From the NCBI GenBank assembly GCA_963772065.1, contig CAVYVZ010000010.1, positions 1,116,001 through 1,180,000 on the forward strand: a DNA stretch of 64,000 nucleotides, read 5' to 3'. Shown here one piece after another: positions 9,087-17,325 of the stretch (positions within the stretch are counted from its first letter, which is position 1; every line of letters starts with the position of its first letter). A program made the position numbers and the translations under genes. The notes beneath the pieces are model-generated. The model searched no databases. It saw only the letters and a program-made list of their open reading frames with translations, and was not told the DNA's origin. The stretch comes from CAVYVZ01 sp963772065 (GTDB taxonomy: Bacteria > Acidobacteriota > Vicinamibacteria > Vicinamibacterales > UBA2999).

Positions 9087-9803
9087 GGCTGCAGATGCCG
9101 CATCGCGACGACGTATTTGGAGTACGGCGTTCTCCAGGGTGCGAGCTCGCGGATGACGCTTGCCATCCACGCGGGGAGATTGATCCCGTGCTTCAGCTCG
9201 AGAACGGCCGCCGTGCGGCCGGCATGCTGCGGCAGCGGCATCGGCTGCCAGCCCCGCTCGGGGCACAGCGCCTCCGGGTCTAGCGTCGCGGGCTCCGCGG
9301 CGCGCCGGAAAGTCACCGACCGATCGACCGTCACCGCTGTTTCGCTGCCGCCGCCATCGCGCCACGATTCGCGGATGCTCCTCGTGAGCACTTTTGGTGT
9401 GGCTCCGAACGTCACCTTGCGCCACACGAAGTCGTGGAGGGCCGGGTCACGATCGTTGGCAATCGAAGGCGGCAGGCCCGCTCCGTCGAGCAGCGCCCGG
9501 ATCGCGTCGCTCTGAACGGCGACGCGGCGCTTGCGGCAGATGACGCCGCATTTGCGCTTGACCTCGGCGTAGACGATCGTGTGAGGTGCGGAGCCGTACG
9601 CCCGGACGCGGAGCTTGAAGCGTTCCGACGCTCCCTCGAGATGCCACCGCAGGAACGTCAGCGAGGGCGTGTCCAGGTAGAGTGAGGTGATCGCCTGCGT
9701 TTCACCCGCGAGCATGGTCGTCGGGTCGGAGAAACAGCCTCGCGGTTCGCAGCACGCATGCGGCTACGTCCTCGGGCACGCAGTACCTGAGCTCGACCCT
9801 CAC
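9071..9803 (-). CDS. VTC-domain polyphosphate polymerase-like protein (one frameshift)
   Basis: The GTG start at 9803 overlaps the cotH stop (GTGA). VELRYCVPEDVAACVLRTA precedes a frame break near 9715-9730, after which ETQAITSLYLDTPSLTF, RFKLRVRAYG and EVKRKCGV follow. These carry the basic residues that line the tunnel of VTC polymerases (K/R in KLRVR and VKRK). The end, TPYSKYVVAMRHL, is also characteristic. The enzyme class makes polyphosphate from ATP at the inner membrane. One extra base in the CGCGGGTGAA run explains the break. Confidence 0.8.
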
Positions 9804-11512
9804 CGGGAGCCTGCCAGCGCTTCGCGTAGCAGGTCGTATCTCGCCTGCACATAGGCCAGCAATCCTCCCGGTCCGTACAGCGCATCGTCGAACCGCTGCG
9901 GGGACTCGAGGAACGTGCGCCCCGCCTGCTCCCCCTCGGGACCGACCACATCGCGCGCAATCAGGGCGTGCTCCGAACGGAGCTGCGCCATCACGCGCGA
10001 CGGCTGGAATGTCGTCGCGAGAATGTCCTCGACATGCCGCCGGTACATGGCGCGATACACAGCGTCATCCAGCAACCACCGGATGAGCGGCCATGAACCG
10101 TCCGTTTCCTCGTGAAACAGATCTATGCCTTCCGGTCCGCGTGGACCTCGATCGCCGGGGCCGATCACCACGATTCCCGGCGGCCCACCCGGCGGCAACG
10201 GGCCGGGTGGCGGTCCCTCCGGTCTCGGGCCCGAGATGCCAAACCCTTCGAGGGCGAGATCGTGGTCCCACGGGATCCAGTGCAGACGGTCGCGATCGCG
10301 AGGACTGCCGTAGAGCCAGTAGTTGTGCGGCGACAGGCCGCCGTACGCGTCGAAGTTACCGATGATGGTGTTGAACGCGAGCCATCGGAGGAACGCGCCG
10401 GCGTCGAATCGCGCCTCGAGCCGCGCGCGCCAGCCGGCGGCGTCGGCGCGCGGCGCGTTGAGCGCGGCGATCGCGTCTTCGATGTCGGTCCAGTCCTCGT
10501 GCGCAGCATTCGTCTTCTTCGGAAACGAGTCCCGGTCGAAGCGGAGCCAGCGGCCGCCGGCTCCCCGCGGCTTGTACAGGTTCCCCTCGTCGCTTCCGAA
10601 CTGCGCGACGAGCATCGGGCTGTCGGGCACCTCGACGAGCGTGTAAAGACCGAGATAGACCGCGCCCGCGCCGCGATCGAGGTACACCCGCACGAACGCC
10701 GTTCGGGACGCGGGCACGCCCGCGTCTCTCAACAGATCGCCCACGACCTTCGCGCGAAGGAAGGTCGCATCCATGGCGTTGTTGGTGAGGTTCAGATTGG
10801 GAAACCCGAAGAACGTCTGGTCACGGATGTCTGGAAAGCGATCCTCGAGCTCGTCGAAGTTGAGCCGGAACGGCAGCTTCTCGTTACCGGAGCCCCACGC
10901 GTTCACCAGGCTCGAGTTGCCCTTCAGGCGTATACCGACACGCCGAAACTCCGTGCCGTCGAACACGATCGTCGCCGGCACATAGATTGGCGTTCGCGGC
11001 AGGAACTCCACGTCGTCGGCACCCTGGCCGCCAGGTCCGCCGAAGGTGGGCATCGGGAAACACGCGAGTGCCGCCTGCGGCACCTGGACGCAACGTCCTG
11101 TGGCCGGCGGCGCTCCGAAGGTGCACGCATCGCCCTCGGCCTTGCCCGCGCATGCCGCCATCGCCTCGGGCGGCGGCTCGATTCGAGTGGTGAGGCCGCC
11201 AGGCCGGCCGAGGGCGCGCCCGAACGGTCCGGCCATGTCGGTCATGTCGTCGACGAGCCGTTGCCAGTCTGCCGGGCCAACCTCGATATCGAGTCGATTG
11301 ACCCGATCGCGCGGGAACACGCGAGCGTAGTCGGGCACGGCGTCGCGACCGTGCGTATCGTCATCCCAACCCTGGCGAGCCTGCGCACCGGACAGGACGC
11401 CGGCGCTCATGAGCATTACTGCAACTGCTGCGAACCTGCGGCCGTCAACCACTGGACCTCCGGGCCAGGCGCTGTGACCGATGATTGTCGGCAGCGTGAC
11501 GATAAGTTCCAT
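9800..11512 (-). CDS. cotH: CotH-like secreted protein kinase-fold protein
   Basis: 570 residues from MELIVTLPTIIGHSAWP, with a signal-like stretch ending GVLSGAQA. CotH blocks are clear: RLDIEVGPADWQRLVDDM, GIRLKGNSSLVNAWGSGN, KLPFRLNFDELED, EGNLYKPRGAG, FNTIIGNFDAYGG and RLHWIPWDHDLALEGFG, the last giving the aspartates that bind metal-ATP. A Gly/Pro-rich loop (about residues 420-455) interrupts the domain. CotH proteins phosphorylate secreted partners. Its start codon touches the repeat array, so a start at the inner ATG near 11416 remains possible. Confidence 0.85.
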   Translation of the reverse strand: MELIVTLPTIIGHSAWPGGPVVDGRRFAAVAVMLMSAGVLSGAQARQGWDDDTHGRDAVPDYARVFPRDRVNRLDIEVGPADWQRLVDDMTDMAGPFGRALGRPGGLTTRIEPPPEAMAACAGKAEGDACTFGAPPATGRCVQVPQAALACFPMPTFGGPGGQGADDVEFLPRTPIYVPATIVFDGTEFRRVGIRLKGNSSLVNAWGSGNEKLPFRLNFDELEDRFPDIRDQTFFGFPNLNLTNNAMDATFLRAKVVGDLLRDAGVPASRTAFVRVYLDRGAGAVYLGLYTLVEVPDSPMLVAQFGSDEGNLYKPRGAGGRWLRFDRDSFPKKTNAAHEDWTDIEDAIAALNAPRADAAGWRARLEARFDAGAFLRWLAFNTIIGNFDAYGGLSPHNYWLYGSPRDRDRLHWIPWDHDLALEGFGISGPRPEGPPPGPLPPGGPPGIVVIGPGDRGPRGPEGIDLFHEETDGSWPLIRWLLDDAVYRAMYRRHVEDILATTFQPSRVMAQLRSEHALIARDVVGPEGEQAGRTFLESPQRFDDALYGPGGLLAYVQARYDLLREALAGSR

Positions 11513-11852
11513 CGGGAGGTCGGGGTGGATTTCGCATCGTGGAGGTCGGGGAGATCCGGGAGGCGCCTTTGCATTTCTCATCACAGGGAGATCAGGGAGG
11601 TCCGGGAGGCGCCTTTGCATTTCTCATCACAGGGAGATCGGGAGATCCGAGAGACGCCTTTGCATTTCTCATCACAGGGAGATCGGGGAGATCCGGGAGA
11701 CCGCCTTTGCATTTCTCATCACAGGGAGATCGGGGAGATCCGGGGACGTCTTTGCATTTCTCATCACAGGGAGATCGGGGAGATCCGAGAGACGCCTTTG
11801 CATTTCTCATCACAGGGAGATCGGGAGATCCGGGAGGCGCCGCTGCATTCGC
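11513..11852 (+). repeat. Array A: six direct repeats of about 46 bp (left arm of repeat locus 1)
   Basis: The unit core CACAGGGAGATCGGGGAG, followed by a second GAGATCC half and GGGAGG, recurs at about 11581, 11627, 11672, 11719, 11764 and 11810 (steps 46, 45, 47, 45, 46). The copies are separated by a conserved GCCTTTGCATTTCT spacer. Degenerate copies lie between the cotH start codon and 11580. The array faces array B in inverted orientation across an IS256 remnant. Open frames run through it on both strands, but they only translate the repeat. Confidence 0.95.
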
Positions 11853-11864
11853 CGAGACCGAGGG

Positions 11865-12899
11865 GAGTGTCAGGAATTTCGTGTGTGAGGCGGTTACTCA
11901 CACAGCTGGTCTCGTGAACCGGCCCTCGTAGAGTATCGCGAACTGGTTCATCGCCGCCCGCCAGTGAATCGCACCGCGCTGCCATTTCGCGGTGATGTTG
12001 CGGAGCGCCAACCACATCAGCTTCGTCGCGGCCTCGTCGTTCGGGAAGTGCCCGCGAGTCCTGATGATCTTGCGGCGCGGTGCGTGGACACTCTCCCGGG
12101 CGTTGGTCGTGTAGACCACGCGCCGGACCTCGGGCGGAAACGCAAAGAACGGAATCACGTGGGTCCAAGCGCGGCGCCAGGACGCCACGACGGTCGGGAA
12201 TTTCTGGCCCCCACGGGCCTCGCGCGAAGGCATCCAGGGCGGCGCCAGCCGCCTCCGCACGGGGCGCGCCGTAGACGGTTCGGAGCGCTGCGGCCATCGG
12301 CTTCCGTTCTTTCCAATTGGCGAAGTCGAGACTCTGACGAATGAGGTGGACGATGCAGGTCTGCAGCGTCGTCTCCGGAAAGACCGCGGCGAGCGCCTCG
12401 CTCATCCCCGTGAGGCCGTCGGTCACGGCGATGAGGATGTCGCGGCCCCCCCGCGCCTTGAGGTCGCTGAACCCCTTCATCCAGAACTTGGCGCCTTCGG
12501 TCTGCTCGATCCACGGCCCGAGGATGTCCCGCGCGCCATCCGGCAGCACGGCGTGGGCGAGATAGATCGCTTGGCTGCGCCCCGTCGCCTCATCGCGAAT
12601 CTTGACCCGGAGGGCATCGAAGAAGACGACGGGATACATCGGCTCGAGCGGGCGGGCTTGCCAGGCCGTGACCTCGTCCCTCACGGCGTCGGTGACCGTG
12701 CTAATCAGATCCGGCGAGACCTCCACGGCCTACATCTCCGCCAAGAACGCCTGAATCTCCCGCACAGTCAGGCCTCGCGCGTAGAGAGCCAGAATCTTGT
12801 CGTCGACGCCGGTGAGCGACGGCGTGTTTAGCGATCAGCCGCGGCTCGAACGTGCCCTCGCGATCGCGCGGGACGTCGATAGCGGCCCGTCGTCGGTGA
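11865..12899. mobile_element. IS256-family element, right end lost
   Basis: The left end is the terminal repeat at 11865-11890 (core GTGTCAGGAATTTCGTGTG), nearly identical to both ends of the second copy at 22845-24311. The opposite end and the first third of the transposase are missing: the element stops at 12899 inside the transposase, directly against array B. About 1.03 kb remains of an expected 1.47 kb. No target duplication can be scored because one end is lost. Confidence 0.85.
11898..12899 (-). pseudogene. Decayed IS256-family (mutator-type) transposase
   Basis: The catalytic parts are recognisable: FFDALRVKIRDEA (first Asp), ILIAVTDGLTGMSEAL (second Asp), and, after a frame break near 12210, YTTNARESVHAPRRKI (Glu) and MWLALRNITAKW. 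The N-terminal DNA-binding region is missing. The frame also breaks near 12825, and a TAG at 12730-12732 replaces the Tyr codon found in the other copy (AEM-stop-AVEVSPD). This is a dead gene, diverged in many positions from the copy at 23009-24264, so the two did not arise by a recent duplication. Confidence 0.85.
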
Positions 12900-13228
12900 T
12901 CTCCCTGTGAATCTGACGAATCGAGCCTCCTCGACCTCCCTGATCTCCCTGTGATTGAAGAAAGACTCCCCCGACCTCCCCGATCTCCCTGTGATTGAAG
13001 AAAGACCTCCCCGACCTCCCCGATCTCCCTGTGATTGAAGAACGGCTCTCCCCGACCTCCCGATCTCCCTGTGATTGAAGAAAGACCTCCCCGACCTCCC
13101 CGATCTCCCTGTGATTGAAGAAAGACCTCCCCGACCTCCCCGATCTCCCTGTGATTGAAAGAACGGCTCTCTCCGACCTCCCCGATCTCCCTTGTGGTTG
13201 AAAAGATCCTCCCGACCTCCCGATCGGC
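12898..13228 (-). repeat. Array B: eight direct repeats of 40 bp (right arm of repeat locus 1)
   Basis: The unit GATCTCCCTGTGATTGAAG plus about 21 bases rich in CTCCCCGACC starts at 12898, 12942, 12982, 13022, 13062, 13102, 13142 and 13184, an almost exact 40-bp period. Read on the minus strand the core is the same CACAGGGAGATCGGGGAG as in array A, but the spacer (about 10 bases, TCTTTCTTCA type) is shorter. The first unit is joined directly to transposase sequence. About 90 bases without recognised features separate the array from the sigma-factor start. Confidence 0.95.
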
Positions 13229-13315
13229 CTCAAGCCACTCCCTCCTCGCCGGCGTCTGACGGACATTACGCTGCGACACCGGAACTTTCACGCGCCTGCG
13301 CTCAATCACCAGCAG

Positions 13316-13930
13316 ATGGCCACGGTCGGAGCCGACGAGCCGGCGGACGCGGAGTTGGTCCGGCGTGCCCTCGGGGGCGAACGGGACGCGTTCGAAGGCA
13401 TCTACCGCCGGTACCACGCGGTCGTGTATCGATTCGCGCGCATGATGAGCGGATCGCCCGCTGTGGCCGAGGACGTGACGCAGGAGGTCTTCGTGGCGCT
13501 GATGCGGGACCTGGGACGGTATGAGCCGCAGCGGGCCGGACTCGCAACCTATCTGTACGGTGTCGCCCGGAATGTCACGCGAGCGCGTCTGCGCAAGGAG
13601 CAGCGGTTCGTGAATCTGGACGAGGTTTCGAGCGACGCGACGGAACCGGTCGGGCCCGACAACCCGTCAGAGGCGCTGGCGCACTCTCAGGATCTGCTCC
13701 GTCTGAGGAGAGCGATCGTGAGCCTGCCGTCCCGTTACCGAGAGGCCGTGATTCTTTGCGACCTTCACGATCTCTCGTATGCCGAAGCGGCGGCGGTGCT
13801 CGGCAGCCCGGTCGGTACAGTCCGGTCGCGGCTGCATCGCGCGCGGAGTCTGCTCGCGCAGCGGTTTCACTCGCGCGAATCGAGCAGCCGGCGCCACGTC
13901 CCCGGCTCGGTCGCGAGGTGCCTCGCATGA
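13316..13930 (+). CDS. ECF-type RNA polymerase sigma factor
   Basis: 204 residues. Region 2 is DAFEGIYRRYHAVVYRFAR with AEDVTQEVFVALMRD, and region 4 is LPSRYREAVILCDLHDLSY with SPVGTVRSRLHRARSLLAQ. The acidic linker between them is short. The last 20 residues are Arg/Ser-rich. The stop overlaps the next start (ATGA at 13927), the usual arrangement of an ECF factor with its membrane anti-sigma. Repeat array B lies directly upstream, so its promoter, if native, must sit in the 90 bases from 13229. Confidence 0.9.
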   Translation: MATVGADEPADAELVRRALGGERDAFEGIYRRYHAVVYRFARMMSGSPAVAEDVTQEVFVALMRDLGRYEPQRAGLATYLYGVARNVTRARLRKEQRFVNLDEVSSDATEPVGPDNPSEALAHSQDLLRLRRAIVSLPSRYREAVILCDLHDLSYAEAAAVLGSPVGTVRSRLHRARSLLAQRFHSRESSSRRHVPGSVARCLA

Positions 13931-14551
13931 GAGAAGAGACGCGCGACTCCGCAACAGCCGACGTCGAGCGGGTGCTTCGCAATCTGGCAGCCGACGATCG
14001 CGACCCGCGGGTGCCGCCGCATGTGCATCGGGCCGTGATGCAGGCGTGGGACGCCACGATGACATCGGTCCGACGCCCGCAGGTCAGGCGAGCGTCCCTG
14101 GTGGATCCCGCTGGCGGCAGGAGCTGCTGCGGCCGGTGTATTGGTTGCCGGTCTATTCCTGTCCGGTGGCCGTCCCGATGCCATCCCTACCCACGCGCCG
14201 CCAATCACGGCAGTGGAACGATCGCCCTCGGCCGCGAATGGGACCCGGCACGATGCGGAGGAGCCGATGGTGAAGCCGCCCACCCGGCCGCGCCGCGGAC
14301 CGCGCGTGAGGCCCGCCGCGCGCGCTGCTCGTGTCCAGAGCGGCATCGTGCTCGTTGCAGATCCGGTTCTCGACGCGAGCGCAATCAGCGTCGTTCGTGT
14401 CCGCGTGCCGCGCAGCACGCTCGCTCACCTTGGCATTCCGATCGCCGATCCCGAAGCGGGCGGATCGGTCGATCTCGAGGTACTCGTCGGCGAAGATGGG
14501 ATCGCGCGGACGATCCGACGCGCCATGCCCGTGACCGGGTCGGACCCGTAG
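13927..14551 (+). CDS. Membrane-spanning anti-sigma-type protein (one frameshift)
   Basis: About 207 residues. The cytoplasmic N-terminus (DVERVLRNLAADDRDPRVPP) is followed by a frame break near 14100 and then one membrane helix (WIPLAAGAAAAGVLVAGLFL). The periplasmic part ends in a TonB-like strand pair, GSVDLEVLVGEDGIARTIRR. Position directly after, and overlapping, the ECF sigma gene supports an anti-sigma role; sequence alone does not show a zinc-binding anti-sigma motif. Confidence 0.65.
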
Positions 14552-14562
14552 GAGTGACGCTC

Positions 14563-15462
14563 ATGAACAACGATACGCTCAAGGCGATCGCCATGATCGC
14601 CGCGGTCCTGGGGGCGACGACGTCCGCCCAGGAGCCGGCAGACGTGCTGATGTTCGGCTCGATGCAGGCGGCGCCCGTACCGCCGGCGGTCATGTGGGAG
14701 CAGCCGTTTGGACTGGTCGCGGTCGAACCGTTCGAAATGGGAGATCCTGTCGAGCAGGCGCCGTACTCCGCGGAGATCGTCACCGAGGTCACACAGGAGT
14801 TCGCGGACGGCAACCGAATCGAGCGCCGCACCACGAGCAGCGTGGCGCGCGACGGCCGCGGCCGCGTTCGCCGCGAGCAGCAGCTCGCCGCGATCGGCCC
14901 GTGCTGCCCGACGGCGATGTCCGGATCGTCACCATCAGCGACCCGATTGCCGGCGTGCACTACTCGCTCGACTCGACGCGCAAGTCGGCGATGCGCTGCC
15001 GATCCTCGACCGCCCGGGCATCTCCGCGCGCCGGGTGGTCTTCCTCCGCCTCCGCCTCCGCCGCCAGGAGCGGGCGCTGGAGCCGCGATCATGTTCGAGC
15101 GTCGCGTGGAAGGACCGCCCGCGCAGGACGTGCGCACCGAGAAACTGGGTTCGAAAGAGATCGAAGGAGTCGCCGCCGAAGGCAGCAGGACGACGACGAC
15201 GATCCCGGCCGGCGCGATCGGAAACGTCCGCGCGATTGAGATCACCAGCGAGCGGTGGTATTCGCCGGAGCTCCGCGTGGTCGTCTATTCGCGCCGGTCG
15301 GATCCGCGGTTCGGAGATACGACGTACCGCCTCACGAACATCGTGCGCGCGGAGCCCGACCCGACGCTCTTCCAGGTGCCGCCCGATTACAAGACAGAAG
15401 AAATGAAAATGCCGCCCTTCGAACACATCAAGCGCAAGATGTCGGTCAGGCCCCCGGGGTAG
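14563..15462 (+). CDS. Secreted protein of unknown function with a proline run (two compensating frameshifts)
   Basis: About 299 residues with a signal peptide (MNNDTLKAIAMIAAVLGATTSAQ). The central part, VLPDGDVRIVTISDPIAGV then HYSLDSTRKSA, reads in a second frame from about 14905 to 15000, so two opposite indels are likely. After a run of eight prolines the C-terminal half (EKLGSKEIEGVAAEGSRTT, ERWYSPELRVVVYSRRSDPR, YRLTNIVRAEPDPTLFQVP) resembles secreted proteins often found behind sigma/anti-sigma pairs in Acidobacteriota. No enzyme motif is seen. It starts 11 bases after the anti-sigma stop. Confidence 0.65.
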   Translation: MNNDTLKAIAMIAAVLGATTSAQEPADVLMFGSMQAAPVPPAVMWEQPFGLVAVEPFEMGDPVEQAPYSAEIVTEVTQEFADGNRIERRTTSSVARDGRGRVRREQQLAAIGPCCPTAMSGSSPSATRLPACTTRSTRRASRRCAADPRPPGHLRAPGGLPPPPPPPPGAGAGAAIMFERRVEGPPAQDVRTEKLGSKEIEGVAAEGSRTTTTIPAGAIGNVRAIEITSERWYSPELRVVVYSRRSDPRFGDTTYRLTNIVRAEPDPTLFQVPPDYKTEEMKMPPFEHIKRKMSVRPPG

Positions 15463-15470
15463 GGTCTCTC

Positions 15471-15627
15471 TCGTTGTTCGTTGTCCGTAGTCCGTGGTCC
15501 GTCAAATCACTTGTCTTTTCCTTTGTTCGACGAACCACGGCAATGACGAGAGGACACGAACAACGAGTAACGACCAACGAAATTCAAGTGATCTGACGGA
15601 CCACGGGCAACGGACAACGAACAACGG
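15471..15627. repeat. Long imperfect inverted repeat (43-bp arms, 71-bp loop) between convergent genes
   Basis: The left arm 15471-15513 and right arm 15585-15627 match at 39 of 43 positions when one is reversed; the arms carry CGTTGTTCGTTGTCCGT and GTGGTCCGTCA. The loop holds a smaller TTGTTCG/CGAACAA pair. It fills the gap between the 3' end of the secreted-protein gene and the 3' end of the zinc-ribbon gene, so it may act as a two-way terminator or be a MITE-like element. Confidence 0.85.
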
Positions 15628-15831
15628 TCACGACCGCGACCGATCAGGCTTGGCGTGTGGCTTGGGCCTTGGCCGACGCTGGACGCGGGCGGCGGCGCTC
15701 TCGGCTACGCTCCACGCACGCTCACAGTGGCCGCAGTAGTAATCGATGGAGGCGGTCCCACCGACGATCACGTGCTCCCGACGGACGAAGCCGATGGTCT
15801 GACAGTGGATGCACCGAGTCTGAGCTGGCAT
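15628..15831 (-). CDS. Small zinc-ribbon protein
   Basis: 67 residues, start MPAQTRCIHCQTIGFVRREH. Two knuckles, CIHC and CGHC, 27 residues apart with YY before the second, form a probable rubredoxin-like zinc site. The last 18 residues are Arg/Lys/Pro-rich. There are no catalytic features; such proteins usually bind nucleic acid or are metal-stabilised scaffolds. The stop touches the right arm of the long inverted repeat. Confidence 0.6.
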   Translation of the reverse strand: MPAQTRCIHCQTIGFVRREHVIVGGTASIDYYCGHCERAWSVAESAAARVQRRPRPKPHAKPDRSRS

Positions 15832-15845
15832 GGAGCCAGGCGATT

Positions 15846-17324
15846 CTACCGCAGCCGTTTTGCGAGCGGCAGCAGAAGCGTTACCAGCGCGAGCGCCATC
15901 AGCGCAGCCGAAATCGGGCGTGTCAAAAAGATGGAAAAATTACCTTCTGAGATCTGAAGCGACTGCCGCAGCGCGTTCTCCGCCAGCGGGCCGAGCACGA
16001 GGGCGGTGACGAACGCGGCGGGCGAGTAATCGAGCCTCTTCATCACATAGCCGATGACGCCGAAGACGATCAGCAGGCCGACGTCCCACATCCGGTTGTT
16101 CGCGGCAAACGCGCCGATCATGCAGAGCGTCAGGATGATCGGCACCAGGAGCTCGTAGGGCACGCGGAGTAGGCGCACGAAGAACGGGATCAGGAAGATG
16201 TTGATCAGGCCGAGCATCACGTTGCCGACGTACATGCTGGCGATGAGGCCCCAGACGAACTGCGGATTCTGCTCGAAGAGCATCGGGCCGGGTCGAAGGC
16301 CCCACATGATAAAGGCGCCGACGAGCACGGCGGTCGTGGTGCCGCCGGGCAGGCCGAGCGTCAGCAGCGGCACCATCGAGCCGGCCGATGCGGCGTTGTT
16401 CGCCGCCTCGGGCGCCGCGACGCCTTCGATCGCGCCTTTGCCAAATCGCTCCGGCGTGCGTGACAGCCGCTTCTCGACGAAGTAGGCGGCAAACGACGCG
16501 AGCGTTGCGCCGGCTCCCGGCAGCGTGCCCGTCAGGAATCCGATGATCGTGCCTCGCACGATGGGCCACCGCGACGCCCGCAGGTCGGCGCGCGTCGGGA
16601 ACACGTCGCGCAGGCCGACGTGCACCCGCGCGCGGCGCGCCTCGTCGGCCTCGTCCGCGCCGGCGAGGATCTCGCTGAAGCCGAACACGGCAATCGATAC
16701 GGGCAGGAAGTCGATGCCGCTGAGCAGGTCGACGGTGCCGAACGTGAACCGCGGATTGCCCGTGATCACGTCGACGCCGACGGTGCCGAGGATCAGGCCG
16801 ACGAGCGTGGAGATGCCAGCCTTGAGCTGCGGCCCGCCCCCGAGGCTGGTGAGCATCGTCAGGCCGAGGAGCGTGAGGGCGAAGTATTCGGGCGGGCCGA
16901 AGCTGAGCGCCGCGCGCGCGAGAGCCGGCGCCGTCAGCATCAGCGCGAAGGTTCCGGCGGTGCCGGCGATGAACGAGCCGATGGTGGCGATACCGAGCGC
17001 GGCGCCGGCCCTGCCCTGCCGCGCCATCTGGTATCCGTCGAGGGTGGTGACAATCGTCGCCGACTCACCCGGCGTGTTGATCAGGACCGAGGTGATCGTG
17101 CCGCCGTACATCGACCCGTAGTAGATGCCCGCCAGCATGATCATCGCGCTCGTCGGATCCATGCCGAACGTGAGCGGCAGGAGGAGCGCCACACCGGATG
17201 TCGATCCGATGCCCGGCAGCGCGCCGATCATCGTGCCGAGGAAGGCGCCGGCGAGCGCGAGGGCGAGATTCGCCGGCGTCAACGCGACGGAGAATCCCAT
17301 CCACAGGTTGCCCCAGACGTCCAC
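15846..17324 (-). CDS. tctA: Tripartite tricarboxylate transporter, large permease TctA
   Basis: 492 residues with about 11-12 membrane segments. Family landmarks are GAFLGTMIGALPGIGSTSGV, GIYYGSMYGGTITSVLINTPG and, in the second half, GTLPGAGATLASFAAYFVEK with EGVAAPEAANNAA. The protein moves carboxylates (citrate-type or related) across the inner membrane with TctB, using the TctC binding protein. It starts one base after the tctB stop. Intact frame with no unusual residues. Confidence 0.95.
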   Translation of the reverse strand: MDVWGNLWMGFSVALTPANLALALAGAFLGTMIGALPGIGSTSGVALLLPLTFGMDPTSAMIMLAGIYYGSMYGGTITSVLINTPGESATIVTTLDGYQMARQGRAGAALGIATIGSFIAGTAGTFALMLTAPALARAALSFGPPEYFALTLLGLTMLTSLGGGPQLKAGISTLVGLILGTVGVDVITGNPRFTFGTVDLLSGIDFLPVSIAVFGFSEILAGADEADEARRARVHVGLRDVFPTRADLRASRWPIVRGTIIGFLTGTLPGAGATLASFAAYFVEKRLSRTPERFGKGAIEGVAAPEAANNAASAGSMVPLLTLGLPGGTTTAVLVGAFIMWGLRPGPMLFEQNPQFVWGLIASMYVGNVMLGLINIFLIPFFVRLLRVPYELLVPIILTLCMIGAFAANNRMWDVGLLIVFGVIGYVMKRLDYSPAAFVTALVLGPLAENALRQSLQISEGNFSIFLTRPISAALMALALVTLLLPLAKRLR

Positions 17325-17325
17325 G

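Noticed and set aside
11513..11852. CRISPR array
   Set aside because: Spacers are only 10-18 bases, nearly identical within an array, and no cas gene is present.
10112..11917. 601-residue plus-strand ORF opposite cotH and through array A
   Set aside because: It is the complement of a clear CotH gene followed by translated repeat (FLITGRSGRSG); no family features.
12701..13417. Minus-strand ORF through array B with REIGEVGE-type peptide repeats
   Set aside because: The peptide repeat is only the DNA repeat translated; all frames of such an array tend to stay open.
14563..15462. Programmed ribosomal frameshifting
   Set aside because: Breaks are spread over many unrelated genes without slippery heptamers or stem-loops; sequencing error is simpler.
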